A program made the translations under genes and the position numbers. A DNA stretch of 64,000 bases from Heterocephalus glaber (Eukaryota > Chordata > Mammalia > Rodentia > Bathyergidae). The first letter of the stretch is position 1; each line of letters starts with the position of its first letter. The DNA lies in contig NW_004624783.1 in assembly GCF_000247695.1 (NCBI RefSeq), forward strand, positions 4,197,620 to 4,261,619. Direction: 5' to 3'. This document shows positions 24,244 to 35,839 of this stretch, one piece after another. The notes under the pieces are model-generated. The model worked only from the letters and a program-made list of their open reading frames with translations, searched no databases and was not told the origin of the DNA.

Positions 24244-24280
<37 letters not shown>
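24244..24280 (+). repeat. (GT)n microsatellite
   Basis: About 18 uninterrupted GT units are present. Confidence 0.95.
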
Positions 24281-24283
<3 letters not shown>

Positions 24284-24862
24284 GACATAGGGGTAATATG
24301 TACAGTAACTGATCTTCAAATCAGCACATGTGTAAACACATTTGTGTACCCAGATACTCACCCAGGCAGATTTTCTTTCTCACCCAGGCTTTCATCTCTG
24401 GGGGAATCTCAGGACCTTCCTGAGAGAGCCCTGAAGGTTCTATTGATCTTTGGCTCACTGGTGCCCAGTCAGCACCTGGTACTTTCCCTTTGGGCTCTGG
24501 ATATACCCAGCCTAGGAGCAGAAGTGGGGCTCCCATCCTGACTTACCCACCACTAACATCTTCTGAAGGCTGAGCTCATGGCACCAAGCACTGCCTACAG
24601 GTGACCAGATGGTGCTCAGTCTAAAGTAGAGCAGCCAGCCTTTCCCAGAAACATCTAGCTGGGAGTCTGAGGCCCTGGCCACCCCTTCCCACTGGGGCCT
24701 TGGGATGGGGCCAGATGGGAAGAATGAGAAGAGGTGGAACCCAGCTAAAGGAAGCAGATAGAAAGGGAGCCTGTAGGGAGACCTGGCCCTTTCTCTCACC
24801 GAAGGGGGCGCACCTGTTCCTACACACCTGTCCCTCCACTGGGCCAGCCCTGCATTTTGCAC

Positions 24863-25016
24863 ACTGTAGGGGTTCTCAAACTTTAGTTGGCTCTGGAACC
24901 ATAGAGAAGCTCTTTTGCAATGTTCCCATCTCCAGCGAGTCAAATTCGACAGGTCTGAAGTGGGCCCGAGAATCTGCAGCTCAGCCCTGCTTCTCACGGA
25001 GAGGTCCTTAGTTCAC
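24863..25016 (+). mobile_element. MER5-like hAT-Charlie MITE
   Basis: It begins 'actgtaggggttctcaaactttag', close to the MER5 terminus. A central 'gacaggtctgaagtgggcccgagaatctgcag' matches the diagnostic MER5A core. The 3' end is degenerate. It is non-autonomous and has no coding capacity. Confidence 0.7.
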
Positions 25017-25114
25017 TGTAAGTGGTCACAGTGGCAGAAGTTTGTGAGAAAAGCAAAGAGAGGTTGGGATGCTGCAGCCTGACCCAGCGCGTAGACTTAA
25101 GCTCTCGGGATGTG

Positions 25115-25605
25115 ATGAGGAATCTCCCTTTATTCACAGTTTCCCTTACCCGTGGCCAACCACAGTCCAAAAATCTTAAGTAGAAAAGTTCAGAAATAAA
25201 AAATTTATAACTTTTAAATTGCAGGCCTTTTCATGTAGCCTGATAGAATCTGCAGTTGTTCATTTTCGTCCTACTAGGATGTGACTCATCCGTCAGGTCC
25301 AGGGCTTCCACACCATATGTTACCTGCTTGTTAGTCACTGGCTGATAATCACGTTATCAGTCACATCATTGAGAAGCAGACAGAGACCACAGTCGCAACA
25401 TCTATTATGATACACTGTTATAGTTGTTCTATTTTATTAGTTACTATTTTTGATCTCTTACTGTGCCTAATAGATGAATTAAACTGTCACAGATGTGTAT
25501 GTACAGGAAAAAAGAAAGCATGTATAGGGTTTGGCACTATCTGAGGCTTCAGGTATCTATTTGGAGTTTTGGAACATATCTCTCTGGTAAAGGATGACCA
25601 CTGTC
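25115..25605 (+). mobile_element. Tigger-like (pogo, Tc1/mariner) DNA transposon, internally deleted
   Basis: The left end reads 'tttattcacagtttcccttaccc', 'tggccaaccacagtcc' and 'cagaaataaa'. The right end reads 'tatgtacaggaaaaaag', 'gtatagggtttggcact', 'aggcttcaggtatc', 'ggaacatatctc' and 'gaccact'. Both ends match the Tigger1-type layout I remember. The transposase part is missing apart from short linker sequence, so this is a deletion derivative. Confidence 0.75.
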
Positions 25606-26190
25606 CTGGGTGATGAGATGATCAATATCTCTGATGTTGTTTCTGCAAGGATAGGGAACTTTGCTTTATTCTTTGGACCCAGGTGTTATCAGTCGCAAGA
25701 GGGATTCTGTGAAGGTGTGGATGGTGTGATGCAAACCACCTCTATCATGGGAAAAACACCAAACATGCCTCCCTGGCCTGGGCATGTGGTTGCAGGGAGT
25801 TAAAAATTTTGAGTGCTAGAGTAGAGCCTGAAGAAGCCTGAATACACATCCAATTTGTGTCATTTGGGACAACATCATGGCATGTTTACGCTGGGGCTCA
25901 TTTAGGGACTCAGGGAGAGTTCTTGGACTGAGGACTATACCATATCCTTTAGAAGTTTCTACAAATGGGCTGCAGAACTATTCCTGCCCACACTCAGAGA
26001 CATGCACCCTGGACCTTGAGAGTCTCTCTAGGCAGACATTCCCAGTGCTTGTGGCTGTCCTCCCTGTTCCCCCTGGGGAAGATGTTGTGGTCTCTTGGAG
26101 GAGGGAAAGCACGGAAGGGGTCCCATGTAGCCACCAACATCCCCACAGCCCAGCTCCACCAAACTTTAACTACATTAAAAGAGCTCATTG

Positions 26191-26275
26191 CAGGCCGGGG
26201 ATTTAGCTCAGTGGTTCTGCCGCCTGCCTCACAAGCGCAAGGTCTCAAGTTCGATCCCCGGTACAAAAAAAAAAA
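26191..26275 (+). mobile_element. ID-type SINE, sense, best-preserved copy
   Basis: The A box region is GATTTAGCTCAGTGGTTCTG and the B box region is AAGTTCGATCCCC, which is intact. A CCGCCTGCCTCACAAGCGC stretch lies between, and an A11 tail follows. The direct repeat ctcattg flanks it at 26184-26190 and 26276-26282. Its intact internal promoter boxes make it the reference copy for this subfamily in the window. Confidence 0.93.
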
Positions 26276-27308
26276 CTCATTGGTTTTGCAAACACAACTT
26301 CAAACCAAGTCCCCTCTCAACAAATTCCCAGATCTCAGCTACTTCTGTACAGAAAATCTGTCTCAATTCCATTCCTCTGTCCTACCTCCTGTCGGGGCAA
26401 AGTCTGGTGGAATAATGAGAAAATCACCAGGCAGGGATTGGAAATGCTGCCCAGGGCAGGGTCTGAGTTCCCTCTGCTTCCCTCCTTTCCTTGGGCACTG
26501 AGAAAGCACCTGCTGTCAGAGGCTGGGCAGGGCCTGGCATACTCAGGCTCTGCCCCCTGCACCTGCTCCTGCTCCCCAGCCTTCACCCCCTTTTCTTATC
26601 CAGGACCTATTCAGGTGGAGTAGGTGGGGCTGGGAGGGTGGGGGTGGGATGAGCGACCCTGTGCAGGCACAGAGGCAGCCAGTATGGGACAGCAGCGTGA
26701 CAGGAACCCGAGGTGTGCCTGGCTTTGAGCCAGTGAGTGCCTTTAGGGTCTCACCCTGAAGGATTTCACAGTGCCCCTGTAAGCACCCACCTGGCCTTTT
26801 GCTCTTTTATCTCCAGCCTCACATCCCCTGAAAGGCTGTAGCTCCTTCATTCTTACTCTCTGCACCCACTTCCCCTGCTGGGGAGTAGAGTTCCCTGGTG
26901 TAAATGTGGGCCTGAAGAGGCCTCATGGCAAGTTTCCCTGGGAGGAAGAGGGCTCCTTCTTGGATAGACTTCCTGGGGAAAACCCAGCCAGGTGAGGGTA
27001 GGCTCCCTGCCTGCAGCCTCCTCAAGACCCATGGTGATGAGCCCTGGCTCCTGGCTCTCTCCAAGGTGCTTCTTGATCCAATCTCCACACAGGTGTGCTA
27101 GGAATCCAGGCCCCACTTCTTTCTTTTCCTCCAGACCCACCCAATATACACATGTATGTGTGCATAAAGGAGTGTACACACCACACATGCACACCACAGG
27201 CATGGGCCAGTCCTTAGCCCTGTGTGTTCTTGGGGACCTGAGGCTGAGCATGCAGACTCTAGAATTCTCTGTGACCAGCTTTCTTCTCTTCTCCCTGCCT
27301 GGACGCAG

Positions 27309-27405
27309 TATTCTTATGAAGGGATGGAGATCAACAACCTGCCTGTGGAGCTGACAGTTGTGTGGAATGGGCACTTTAACATCGACAATCCTGCTCAGAA
27401 TAAAG
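27309..27405 (+). CDS. PLXNA4: PLXNA4 exon f: linker before PSI3
   Basis: Codons 232-263 plus one base of codon 264. The peptide runs YSYEGMEINNLPVELTVVWN to DNPAQNK. The acceptor is gacgcag. The donor gtgtgg is the weakest in the gene region. The next exon starts after only 392 bases, so the short intron probably helps definition. Skipping this 97-base exon would shift the frame. Confidence 0.95.
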
Positions 27406-27797
27406 GTGTGGAGGGACAAGCATGGTGGGAAAGGCAAGGGGAGGGATTGAGGGTGGGGCACCCCCACTTGTCAACCCTTGATACCTCGCTCCAGCTCTGA
27501 GTCCCTCCCCCCAGCCTCTCTACCACACATACTTCCCTGTCTCTTCTTGGGCCTGGGCTCCTGGCTGGGGGCTTGTGGAGGGGACCAGAAAAATGGACTT
27601 GTTGGGAAGAATTGCTTCCCTGCTTCGCTCTCTCCTCAACCCTGGGGTTCCTTTTGTCTTCTCTGCATCAGAATGACTAAGGGGCAAAGATGCCTTAGAA
27701 CGCTCCCTCCCAGACTGGGACTGCACTCCTGGTCCTCTTCCCTGTCCCATTGTGGCCTACGTCATCCCAAAGCACCTCTTGCTCTTGCCTTCTGCAG
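27406..27797 (+). other. Intron f-g (392 bp)
   Basis: The intron is short and pyrimidine-rich, with no repeats. It ends with acceptor ttctgcag at 27797. Confidence 0.85.
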
Positions 27798-27988
27798 TTC
27801 ACCTCTACAAGTGTGGGGCCATGCGTGAGAGCTGTGGGCTGTGTCTCAAAGCTGACCCAGACTTCGAGTGTGGCTGGTGCCAGAACCCAGGCCAGTGCAC
27901 CCTGCGCCAGCACTGCCCTGCCCATGAGAGTCGGTGGCTGGAGCTGTCGGGTGCCAACAGCAAGTGCACGAATCCCCGCATCACGGAG
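27798..27988 (+). CDS. PLXNA4: PLXNA4 exon g: PSI3 domain
   Basis: TT completes Val264, and codons 265-327 follow. Cysteines at 269, 276, 279, 288, 291, 297 and 303, with W290 in CGWC, give the third PSI module. [15 protein letters not shown] leads into IPT1. The acceptor is tctgcag and the donor gtaagc. The exon ends in phase 0. Confidence 0.97.
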
Positions 27989-28244
27989 GTAAGCCGTGTG
28001 AGCTGCGTTGAAAGGACACAGTCTCCAAACGCCTCTGTGGCAAGGATTTGAGGCTCCATCAGTGGCAGAGGCTTTGTGGAGGCCCCAGGTGCAGAGCCCA
28101 GCCCAGGGGAAAGGGTGAAGGTTACAGTGGCAAGGCCTCAGGACTCACCCAAAGCAAGACCTAAGCTGTAGGAGCAGAAATAGATTTGCACACAAGACTA
28201 AGAAGGGGCCCAGGCAAGGCTAAACATACATGTATGTGGAACAC

Positions 28245-28385
28245 AGAGCACAGAGTCTGAATCCGGGTTCCACTAACTCACTGCAGGGCACCTTGGGGCT
28301 AATTCATCACTATCTCCATGCCTCACTGTCCTCACCTGTACAGGGAAGGTACAAGGATTGGATGAGAATGGACTGTATTGTAGAT
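28245..28385 (+). mobile_element. MIR-like SINE
   Basis: The order 'gagtctgaatccgggttccac', 'taactcactgcag', 'tccatgcctcactgtcctcacctgtac' and 'aggattggatgagaatg' is that of a sense MIR. Confidence 0.6.
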
Positions 28386-28409
28386 TGCCTACTTAGCTCT
28401 ATGCTGCCG

Positions 28410-28462
28410 CCTCCTCCTCCTCCTCCTCCTCCTCCTCCTCCTCCTCCTCCTCCTCCTCCTCC
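28410..28462 (+). repeat. (CTC)n trinucleotide repeat
   Basis: About 17 near-perfect CTC units are followed by an imperfect CTTCTCTTC tail to about 28480. The tract is a pure polypyrimidine strand. Confidence 0.95.
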
Positions 28463-29001
28463 TTCTCTTCCTCCTCTTTCTTGTTCATGAATATCATTAA
28501 AATCATGACCAAAGATGCCTAAACCAAGGAAATTGCTGCCCTGGGGTTCATTTAAGTAGCTCACTCTCTTCACTTCCCCACTGCACACTGTGGCAGAAAG
28601 ACCAGCTAAGATATCCCTTTTTGCTGTGGCTGGAGTTCCTTGCCCGCCTCTTAAAGTAAGGAAGAGAGGCGCATGTGTCTTTCTGCATACTCAACAGTGG
28701 GACCATGTCTCACACCTGGCACAGGCGGTAGCGTGTGATAGGAACTCAGTGCCTCTTTGCCATTGTGGATGCTGGTTATGATAATAGCCAGACAGGTAAG
28801 AGGTAAGGGAGAGGCAGAAGAAGAGGAAGAAAACAGCTCAGACTCTTTCAGTAAATGATGAGAACAAACTGGTGCCTGTAAACACGCATTGTCTGAGAGT
28901 CTCGAAATGGTCGGCACAGTTCTGGCCTGTTGTATACGTGCAGAGCCTTAGAGTTGACATAGTACTTTCATGTATCACCAGTCTTCACAGCCGCCCTCTT
29001 G

Positions 29002-29396
29002 TGTTGGATTCCTAGAGTTGCTGCAACAAAGTACCACAAACTACGTGGCTTAACCACTAGAAATCTATTTTCTTACAATTCTGGAGATAGAAGTTCAAGA
29101 CCAAGGAGTTGGCGAGGTTTGTTCCTTCTGAGGACTGTGAGGAAGGAACTGGTTCAGCCTCACTCCTGTGCTTGTGGGTGACCCTCTTTCCCCTGTGTGT
29201 CTTCTCATTTCTCCCCAATATATATGATCCTCTGGGTCTTACTTGCCCCTTCATATGAGGACACCAATGATATTGGACTAAAGCCTACCCTAATAAACTC
29301 ATTTAAGCTGCATTGCCTCTGGAAAGACCCTACTAGTGTTAGTTAGGGCCTCCATAAATCAATCCGTGGGGTGGACGCAATTTAACCCATCACACT
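29002..29396 (-). mobile_element. MaLR/ERVL-type LTR fragment, antisense
   Basis: The plus strand reads 'attcctagagttgctgcaac', 'agtaccacaaactacgtggc', 'aattctggagatagaag', 'gtgtgtcttctcatttctccc', 'aggacaccaatgatattgga' and 'caatttaacccatcac'. I recognise this as the reverse complement of an MLT-like LTR. No internal retroviral region is present. Confidence 0.7.
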
Positions 29397-31529
29397 GGCT
29401 GAGGGCAGGGCTATTATTGCCCTTTCCCACATAAAGAGACCAATGCTCAGCAGTGTACTTTTGCCCTGACCAGTATCTCCTGAGTCCTGGGTTACTGTTC
29501 TCTACTGCAGTGGTAGGACTTTACACCCCCACTCACAAATTGTGCACACACCAGGGTTGTGTTACAGCCAGAAGAGTCTTCACTTTGTGGGTGAATAGCC
29601 TCACAGTAAAGTGGCCTCACAGGATGACCCTCAAAACATGTCCCACACCTCAGTCCTTTCACCATCCACATTCCTGGTTATCCAGCCATGGGACGCTCCA
29701 CTCAGCCCTCTTCCAGTCCTCCGCATGGGGAGGAGCTAAACAGAGCAAAGTGGGGGCAAATATTGGCACATTTAACTTACAAAACTGCAGCAAGATGACA
29801 AGGGTGGTGCCCCTCCTGCAGCCTGTGGCCCCTTTCTCTCCTTCCCAGCTCACCCCACCCTGCACGTCCCCTATGGAACTGCTGCCCCCACGCCATTAAT
29901 GAGAAACCAGCCCTGGGGATACGGCACATGGCAGCCCCTAGTGTGCTGGGCACAGCAGTCAGAGCGACTTGCTTTCTTCTTGGCCTGGGCCCAAGAAAAT
30001 CACAGGGAGGAGGTGGCAAATTAAACAAATCTCCCTGCAATGGAGGCTATTTACTGCCTCCATCCTGGCATCAGCCCTCCAGGGAACCTGGTCTGGGCCA
30101 GAGATAAAATTTCTTTTACAGGATGACAAGCTGGGGCTGGAATTTGATGTAGACACTGCTGCCAGGTGCTGGGGGCACACTGGGGACTGACTGTCTGGCC
30201 AGGCACTGGGGATGAACCTAGACACCCTCTCCCTGCCTTCCTTGGTGCTGCCTGCCTCTCTCATGGAGATACAAGTTTGTGTTTCCATGGAAGCTCTTTT
30301 TCCACTACAATGGGGACACACAGTACAATGTCATCCACTTGCAAACACGCATGCCCACATGAGGGATGTGTAAGAGGCAGGAGGTGGCTGGCCTGTTGAG
30401 GGAAAACAGCTCCCCCAGCAAAGCTGCTGCTCAGGGGCAGCCAATCCTAGTGCCTTTGCTTCCCCTACTTTCCCCCTCACTCAGGATGGAACCGCAGTTG
30501 TGACCCTTGCTGGGTGGGACAGTAGCACATGCTGAAAAGGGCTGGAGGCTCCTGCCATTCTGATCCCCCGACATGAGCCAGGATCCAGGTATAGGTGCAC
30601 AGAGGCATTAGCAGAGGAAAGGAAGCTGTCTGGTAGTTGAGGTATAGTGCTCATGATAGGATCTTGTTGCCTGTCCATAATCATCCCTCAAAGCTGCCCC
30701 AGGCTGTTGAGTCCTAACTTTCCAATCATGGTTTTAACACAATGGTGGCATCTTAGGAGGAAAAGCCAGACATGTTGATCACTGTACCAGGATAAAGTCT
30801 AAATTAACCCTATCCCCCAGAGAAGCCAAACAATGAAGGCACAATGAAGGCAAAGTGTGTGACCAATGCTCCTAAAAGTCCAGAAAGGTGCGGTTTTCAA
30901 TACTGTTGCAACTCATGCTAAAATACAATGCTGCCCTGACAAGACCTCAGGAGCAATGAGACACAGTCCCTGCCCTCAGTGGCTCAGGGTCTGAAGAAGG
31001 GCTGGGAGTGGGAAAGATGAGGAAGCAGACATAAATGATTATTATTATCAAACAAAGTAGAAAGAGAAGGTGCCTTGAAATTTCAGTGGAGAAAAACATG
31101 TGGTTATGGGAATTGACATTTGGGAAGGATCTCCAAATGTTCATGGACTGATCCTGGGTGGGTTGACAGGAAGATTTTATTTTCCTTGAAAGTAGATCTA
31201 ACATGGGCAAATGCCAAAAGACTTTAATTCTAATTTTCTGCTAATTACCCAGTCATACTGCAGTTACATTTCATCCCCTCATCTCTTCTTCTATGAGATG
31301 GGAAGATACACCAGGGACTTTGAACACAGTTCCTGAGACCATGCACAAATAGACTGCTTTACCCAAGGCCACAGCCCATTAACGGCCCCAGACTGTGGAT
31401 GTCTGTGAACTTGGAACTACTCAAGGGATTAGCACAACTGAAAGAAGAACCGGCAGCCTCTTGGTTGAATTACAGGTGATCAGAGGCACATCCCAGAGCC
31501 TATACAATTTCTTCTCTTCCTCCCTGCAG

Positions 31530-31681
31530 ATAATTCCAGTGACAGGCCCCCGGGAAGGGGGCACCAAGGTCACCATCCGGGGAGAGAACCTGGGCCTGGA
31601 ATTCCGGGACATTGCCTCCCATGTCAAGGTGGCTGGTGTGGAGTGCAGCCCTTTAGTGGATGGCTACATCCCTGCGGAACA
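31530..31681 (+). CDS. PLXNA4: PLXNA4 exon h: IPT1, first part
   Basis: Codons 328-377 plus two bases of codon 378. It starts [20 protein letters not shown], the classic opening of an IPT/TIG fold (GP..GGT.VTI.G.N). [20 protein letters not shown] follows. The acceptor is ccctgcag and the donor gtaagt. The domain continues in the next exon. Confidence 0.97.
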
Positions 31682-31731
31682 GTAAGTGGAGGCCCTCTCA
31701 CATGTGAAGGGCAGGAGGGAGGGAAGACAAG

Positions 31732-32061
31732 TTGATACAAGCTGAGTATCCTTTAGTCTAAGTGCTTGGGACCACAAGTGTTTCAGATTTAGCGTTTTTC
31801 AGATTCCCAAATATTTGCATATGTTTAGTGAGATGTCCTCCTGATGGGCCCCAAGTCTAAACATGACCTTCATTTATGTTTCATATACACCTAATACACA
31901 TAGCCTGGAGGCAATTTGATACAATTGTTTTAATCATTTTGTACATGAAATTAAGTTTTTTGGTGTGGAATTTTTCACTTGTGACATCAAGTTAACACTC
32001 AAAAATACAGAGTTTGGAGCATGTCAGAGTTTGGGTTTTTAGATTAGGGAGGCTCAACCTA
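31732..32061 (+). mobile_element. Tigger-like MITE
   Basis: It runs from 'tacaagctgagtatccttt', 'agtgcttgggaccacaagtg' and 'tttatgtttcatatacacc' to 'gattagggaggctcaacct'. The ends are inverted repeats of each other in outline (gagtatcc / ggctcaac). I recognise it as a pogo-type non-autonomous element. Confidence 0.72.
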
Positions 32062-32389
32062 TATGAGGAATGTCCATGTCAACAACAGAACCTCAAAACT
32101 GCAGTGGGGGAAAAAGAGATGCCTCCAGACATTCCAGAGTGCTGGAAGTACCCCACACATACACTCCCCACCTCCAGCTGCCATACTGGGAAAGTACAGA
32201 GAGGGGAAGGGGTGATCACAAGGAGAGAAGAAAAAATGACGCTACCTACCTGAGGCCTGGGGCAGAGGTAAGGCAAAGCAAAATTAAGGTCTGCCAGAGA
32301 AGCATGAATTCAGTTCTCCGCACTGTCTCTAAGTCCCAACTCACAGTTAGATCTATGGAATGAGATAGAACACCCAGGAAAACAATTCT

Positions 32390-33205
32390 GACATATAAAA
32401 ACTTAATATGTAAGGGATGTGACATTTCAAATCAGCAAAGAAAGACAAGATCATTAATAAATGGTGCTGGTTAACATCCTGGAAAAAGTACAATATCAGA
32501 TCATTATTTCACATTAGACAACAAAATAAATTCCAGATGGATTAAAGAGTTATGGACAAAAAATGAAACTGTAAAATAAAGAAAACACAGGTGAGAATTT
32601 ATTTGATTTCAGGAAGAAGGCATTATAACTGCAAAGAAAAGATATTATAAAGGTAAAGATTAGGGAATTTGAGTACGTAAAGCTTTAAAACTTGCATATC
32701 AAAAAATCACTGTAGGCAAATAAAATTGTGAGTGATAAACCAGGAATATGATTAGACCCTATCATAGTTAATAGTTTTCCTTAACAAGTTAAAAGGCCTT
32801 ATAAATAAAAGAAAAATATCACAAAATGGGAAAAGAGCATGAATGTACAATATACAAAAGATGTACAAAGGACTAAAAGTCATAAAAGTGCAAATTAAAA
32901 CAATAGAGAGCAAATTTTAGAAGTAAATACCCGGTGTAGACAAAAGGCATGAGAAGTAACAGGAGTGAACAGTTACCGATTCACTCATGGTAAGGATAAA
33001 TTGGGACAAACTTTCTAGAAGTCATTTGGAAATATGGGTCAAAAGTCTTTAGCCTGGCCACCATACTTCTAAATCGTTCCTTAAACAACCAGATTGTACA
33101 AATGTTTATTTGCAAGAATGCATATTTCAGCTTTATTTATAATAGAAATTCAGAAGTAATTTGTACGTCTAAAATTATGAAATTTTTCAATTCAATAAAT
33201 TACTG
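32390..33205 (+). mobile_element. L1 LINE fragment, sense (old)
   Basis: The sequence has the order of the L1 ORF2 end: 'ataaatggtgctggttaac', 'ttccagatggattaaagagtt', 'ggaagaaggcattataac', 'gcatatcaaaaaatcactg', 'aaagtgcaaattaaaac' and 'ttatttgcaagaatgc'. Many stops are present. The copy is dead. Confidence 0.75.
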
Positions 33206-33206
33206 T

Positions 33207-33559
33207 TCAGATGCACCTTAACTTACAATGGGATATTTGCTGATAAGCCCATCATAAATTGAAAATATAATAAATTCAAAATGCATTTAATACACCTAGT
33301 GTGCCAGTCATCCTAGCTTAGCAACACTGTACACAATAGAGTGTCAGCTGTTTCCTGCATGATGATGGCTCTTTGGAATCTGTGTCTCACTGCCACCATC
33401 CAGCATCGCAACAGAATATCATAGGACACATTGTGAGCTCAGGAAAAGATCAAAGTTCACAATTCAAAGGGTGGTTTCTATGGAAGGGGTATCACTTTCA
33501 CATCATTGTAAAGTGGAAATATTATAAATCAAGCGATCATAAGTCAGGGACTATCTGTA
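33207..33559 (+). mobile_element. Tigger/MER2-like MITE with terminal inverted repeats
   Basis: The left end 'cagatgcaccttaacttacaatgg' and the right end 'gatcataagtcagggactatctg' are imperfect inverted repeats. 'aaatgcatttaatacacctag' matches the interior I recall for MER2-type elements. No transposase is present. Confidence 0.72.
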
Positions 33560-33859
33560 CATGCTGTAGATAGTACCTTACAAAGCCACTAAATCTGATA
33601 TTATCAAAGAATCATGGCCAGGCATATATTCAAGGTATTTCAAGCAAAACCATAGATTACCAGGCAGAATACAGAATTTCTAATTAATTCTGTAAAAGAA
33701 AAAACAAGATTGGAAACATACATCAAAATGTTGACAAAAGAAGTCTCTGGGTGGTGTCTTTGCTGAGAATGATTGTGTATGTATGACAAGTGCTTTTATG
33801 TCTCTTTCTGTATCTTTTCACATGGAACATGTACTAATAATGTTATCTGTGCAGAAAGG

Positions 33860-33895
<36 letters not shown>
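33860..33895. repeat. (AT)n microsatellite
   Basis: About 18 TA units form a self-complementary tract that could extrude as a cruciform. Confidence 0.95.
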
Positions 33896-33897
<2 letters not shown>

Positions 33898-33909
33898 TTT
33901 TCCTCAGAA

Positions 33910-34700
33910 GTTCTTTCTAAGAGAGACACAAAAGGTAGATACTGTAAAGTAAAACAGCCAATTTAACCACAAATACTTTTAAACTTTCATGTGGCAAAAG
34001 ATACTGAAACCAAAGTTGAAAGAGATGACAAATGGGCAGAAAATAATTGTGATATTGACAACAGACCAAAGTTAATACTCCTAGTTCAGAAGATCCTACA
34101 TAAAGACAATCCATCAGAAAAATAGAGAGGGCTTCAACTGAAAAGTCAGAGGGGAGGCTACAGAGAATAAAACACACACACAAATATGTGTAGCCTCACT
34201 AGTAACAAGGACAATGAAAATTAAAATGAGATTTTTTTTCCCCTAGAATATTGAAAAAACTTTCAAAAGCTTACTAATATTTAGTTTGGCCCAAAGAATG
34301 GACCACTGATAGAAATGCAAATTGGGGCAGCCTTTGGGGAGGATTATTTGGGTCTATCTATCAGTGCTATAGCCACAAGCCATTTAACCCAGCAAGTTCC
34401 TTCCTTAGATGTACATTCTAGTATATGTGCTGCTGAAGTGAGCACTAGATGTACATTCTAATAAGTATACAGATCTTAGGAATGTTGATATAAGTTGGTT
34501 CATTTTGTAGAGGCAATTGAAGCAGAAGAAAAGTAAGGATAATTAAATGTCCATCAATAGGGGAAGGTAGTTGCATAAATGATAATGTAGTCAAAGAAAA
34601 AATATTGTGAAGCTCTTAAAAAAAAGTAGAGCTATCTATATAGTAACATGAAGAAAAGTCCATGCTGTATGGTTGTAGAACAGTGGACGTGTTATCTTTG
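33910..34700 (+). mobile_element. L1 LINE fragment, sense, 3' region
   Basis: The sequence contains 'agatgacaaatgggcagaaaat', 'agcctcactagtaacaagg', 'aatgaaaattaaaatgag', 'gatagaaatgcaaattgggg' and 'aaatgtccatcaataggggaagg', the order of old L1 3' ends. It may belong to the same original insertion as 32390-33205, interrupted by the MER2-like element and the AT repeat. Confidence 0.7.
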
Positions 34701-34750
34701 TATACATATACTTGTGTGTGATATGGACATGTATATGCATATAAAGCATC

Positions 34751-34774
34751 TGTGTGTGTGTGTGTGTGTGTGTG
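34751..34774 (+). repeat. (TG)n microsatellite
   Basis: Twelve TG units lie at the border between the L1 and the Tigger-like element. Confidence 0.93.
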
Positions 34775-34775
34775 T

Positions 34776-35095
34776 ATTCCAGGGGGACTGGTTTCAAAAT
34801 TCTCAGTAGATACTAAAGTCCAAGTATGCTCAATTTTCTTCTATAAAGTAACACAATATTTGCGTACAACATACACACATCTTCATCTATACTTTAAATC
34901 ATTTCTTTTATTTATAATACTAAATACAATGGAAATGTTATATAAATAATTATTACAGTGTATTGTTTAAAGAATAATGACAGGAAAAAGAGTCTGTACA
35001 TATTAGGTACATATATAATTTTTTGCAAATATTTTTGATCCATGGCTGGTTCAATACAGATATAGATCCCATGGATATGGAAGAGTGGCTGTATA
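34776..35095 (+). mobile_element. Tigger-like MITE
   Basis: The sequence contains 'ttccagggggactgg', 'gatactaaagtccaagtatgctc', 'tactttaaatcatttc', 'cagtgtattgtttaaagaataatgaca', 'agagtctgtaca' and 'ttttgatccatggctggttc'. I recognise this order as a pogo/Tigger-type non-autonomous element. Confidence 0.7.
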
Positions 35096-35564
35096 CATAT
35101 TTGAGCAAGTTGCTTAAATTTTCTGTGCCTCATTTTCTTCATTTGTAAAATGAAGAATATATATATGCAAGGCTATGTATCCCAAACACTTCCCTACCTA
35201 TATACACATAAGTGTTTCTCTGCCTAGCCTGAAAGCTGGCCTCCTGGGAACAGAAAACATTTTACTGAAGTAGCCCAAGCACTGGGAGCAAGGAGCTCCC
35301 AAGTGAGGACCTGAGAACTTTAAGTCAGCTCCAGGTTCTGGGTCTGACTGCTGTGGGGCCTTGGATAGGGCACATTAGTTCTCAGCCAGCTCTATTTTCC
35401 TGAGCAGATTGGCTAAAACCTTCCCTCCACTCTCATTAACAACTGCCTGGGCAGTCACGAACTAGACCAAATGTCTGGGGTCAGGACACACAGACTTCTA
35501 ATCTCCCTCAAAATTTCCCCCTTTCCTTAGCACCCAAGTGGAGCCCTGTAGGAAAGAATCAGGT

Positions 35565-35839
35565 TATAGTAGCTACCTTCCTGTTGCTGGGACAAAAGAC
35601 TTGTTACATACAACTTAAAGGAGAAGAAGCTTATTTTGGCTTATGGTTTCAGAGCTTTCAGTCCATGGTCAGCTGGCTCCATTGCTTCAGGTCCATGGCA
35701 CAGATCAACCCATTGATGGGTGTAACACCATCCTGATCCAGTCACCTCTCTAGGCCCCACCTCTGAAAATTGCTGTATTGGGGATCAAGCCTTCAATACA
35801 CGAGTCTTGGGAGGACACTTCATATTGAAACCTACAGTA
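35565..35839 (-). mobile_element. MaLR-like LTR fragment, antisense
   Basis: The plus strand reads 'ttatggtttcagagc', 'catggtcagctggctcc', 'taggccccacctctg' and 'attggggatcaagccttc'. It is shorter than the copy at 15270 and has lost its middle. It lies 145 bases upstream of the next exon. Confidence 0.68.

Larger units (their letters stand above)
19442..27308 (+). other. Intron e-f (7.9 kb)
   Basis: The intron holds a minus-strand ID SINE (23105-23206), a GT repeat (24244-24280), a MER5-like element (24863-25016), a Tigger-like element (25115-25605), a plus-strand ID SINE (26191-26275) and weak MIR traces near 20405-20505 and 24070-24200. AC-rich stretches occur at 23840-23910 and 27140-27205. 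No gene was recognised in 19442-23090. Confidence 0.75.
27989..31529 (+). other. Intron g-h (3.5 kb)
   Basis: The intron contains a MIR trace (28245-28385), a CTC trinucleotide repeat (28410-28462) and an antisense LTR fragment (29002-29396). The remainder holds no recognised feature. A stretch near 29995-30135 looks non-repetitive and could be regulatory. Confidence 0.75.

Noticed and set aside
26191..26275. Possible functional tRNA gene
   Set aside because: A and B boxes are present, but the copy has a poly(A) tail and target-site duplication and does not fold as a full cloverleaf, so it is a SINE.
28230..28588. Polyproline and polyglycine open frames
   Set aside because: They are products of the CTC trinucleotide repeat read on each strand.
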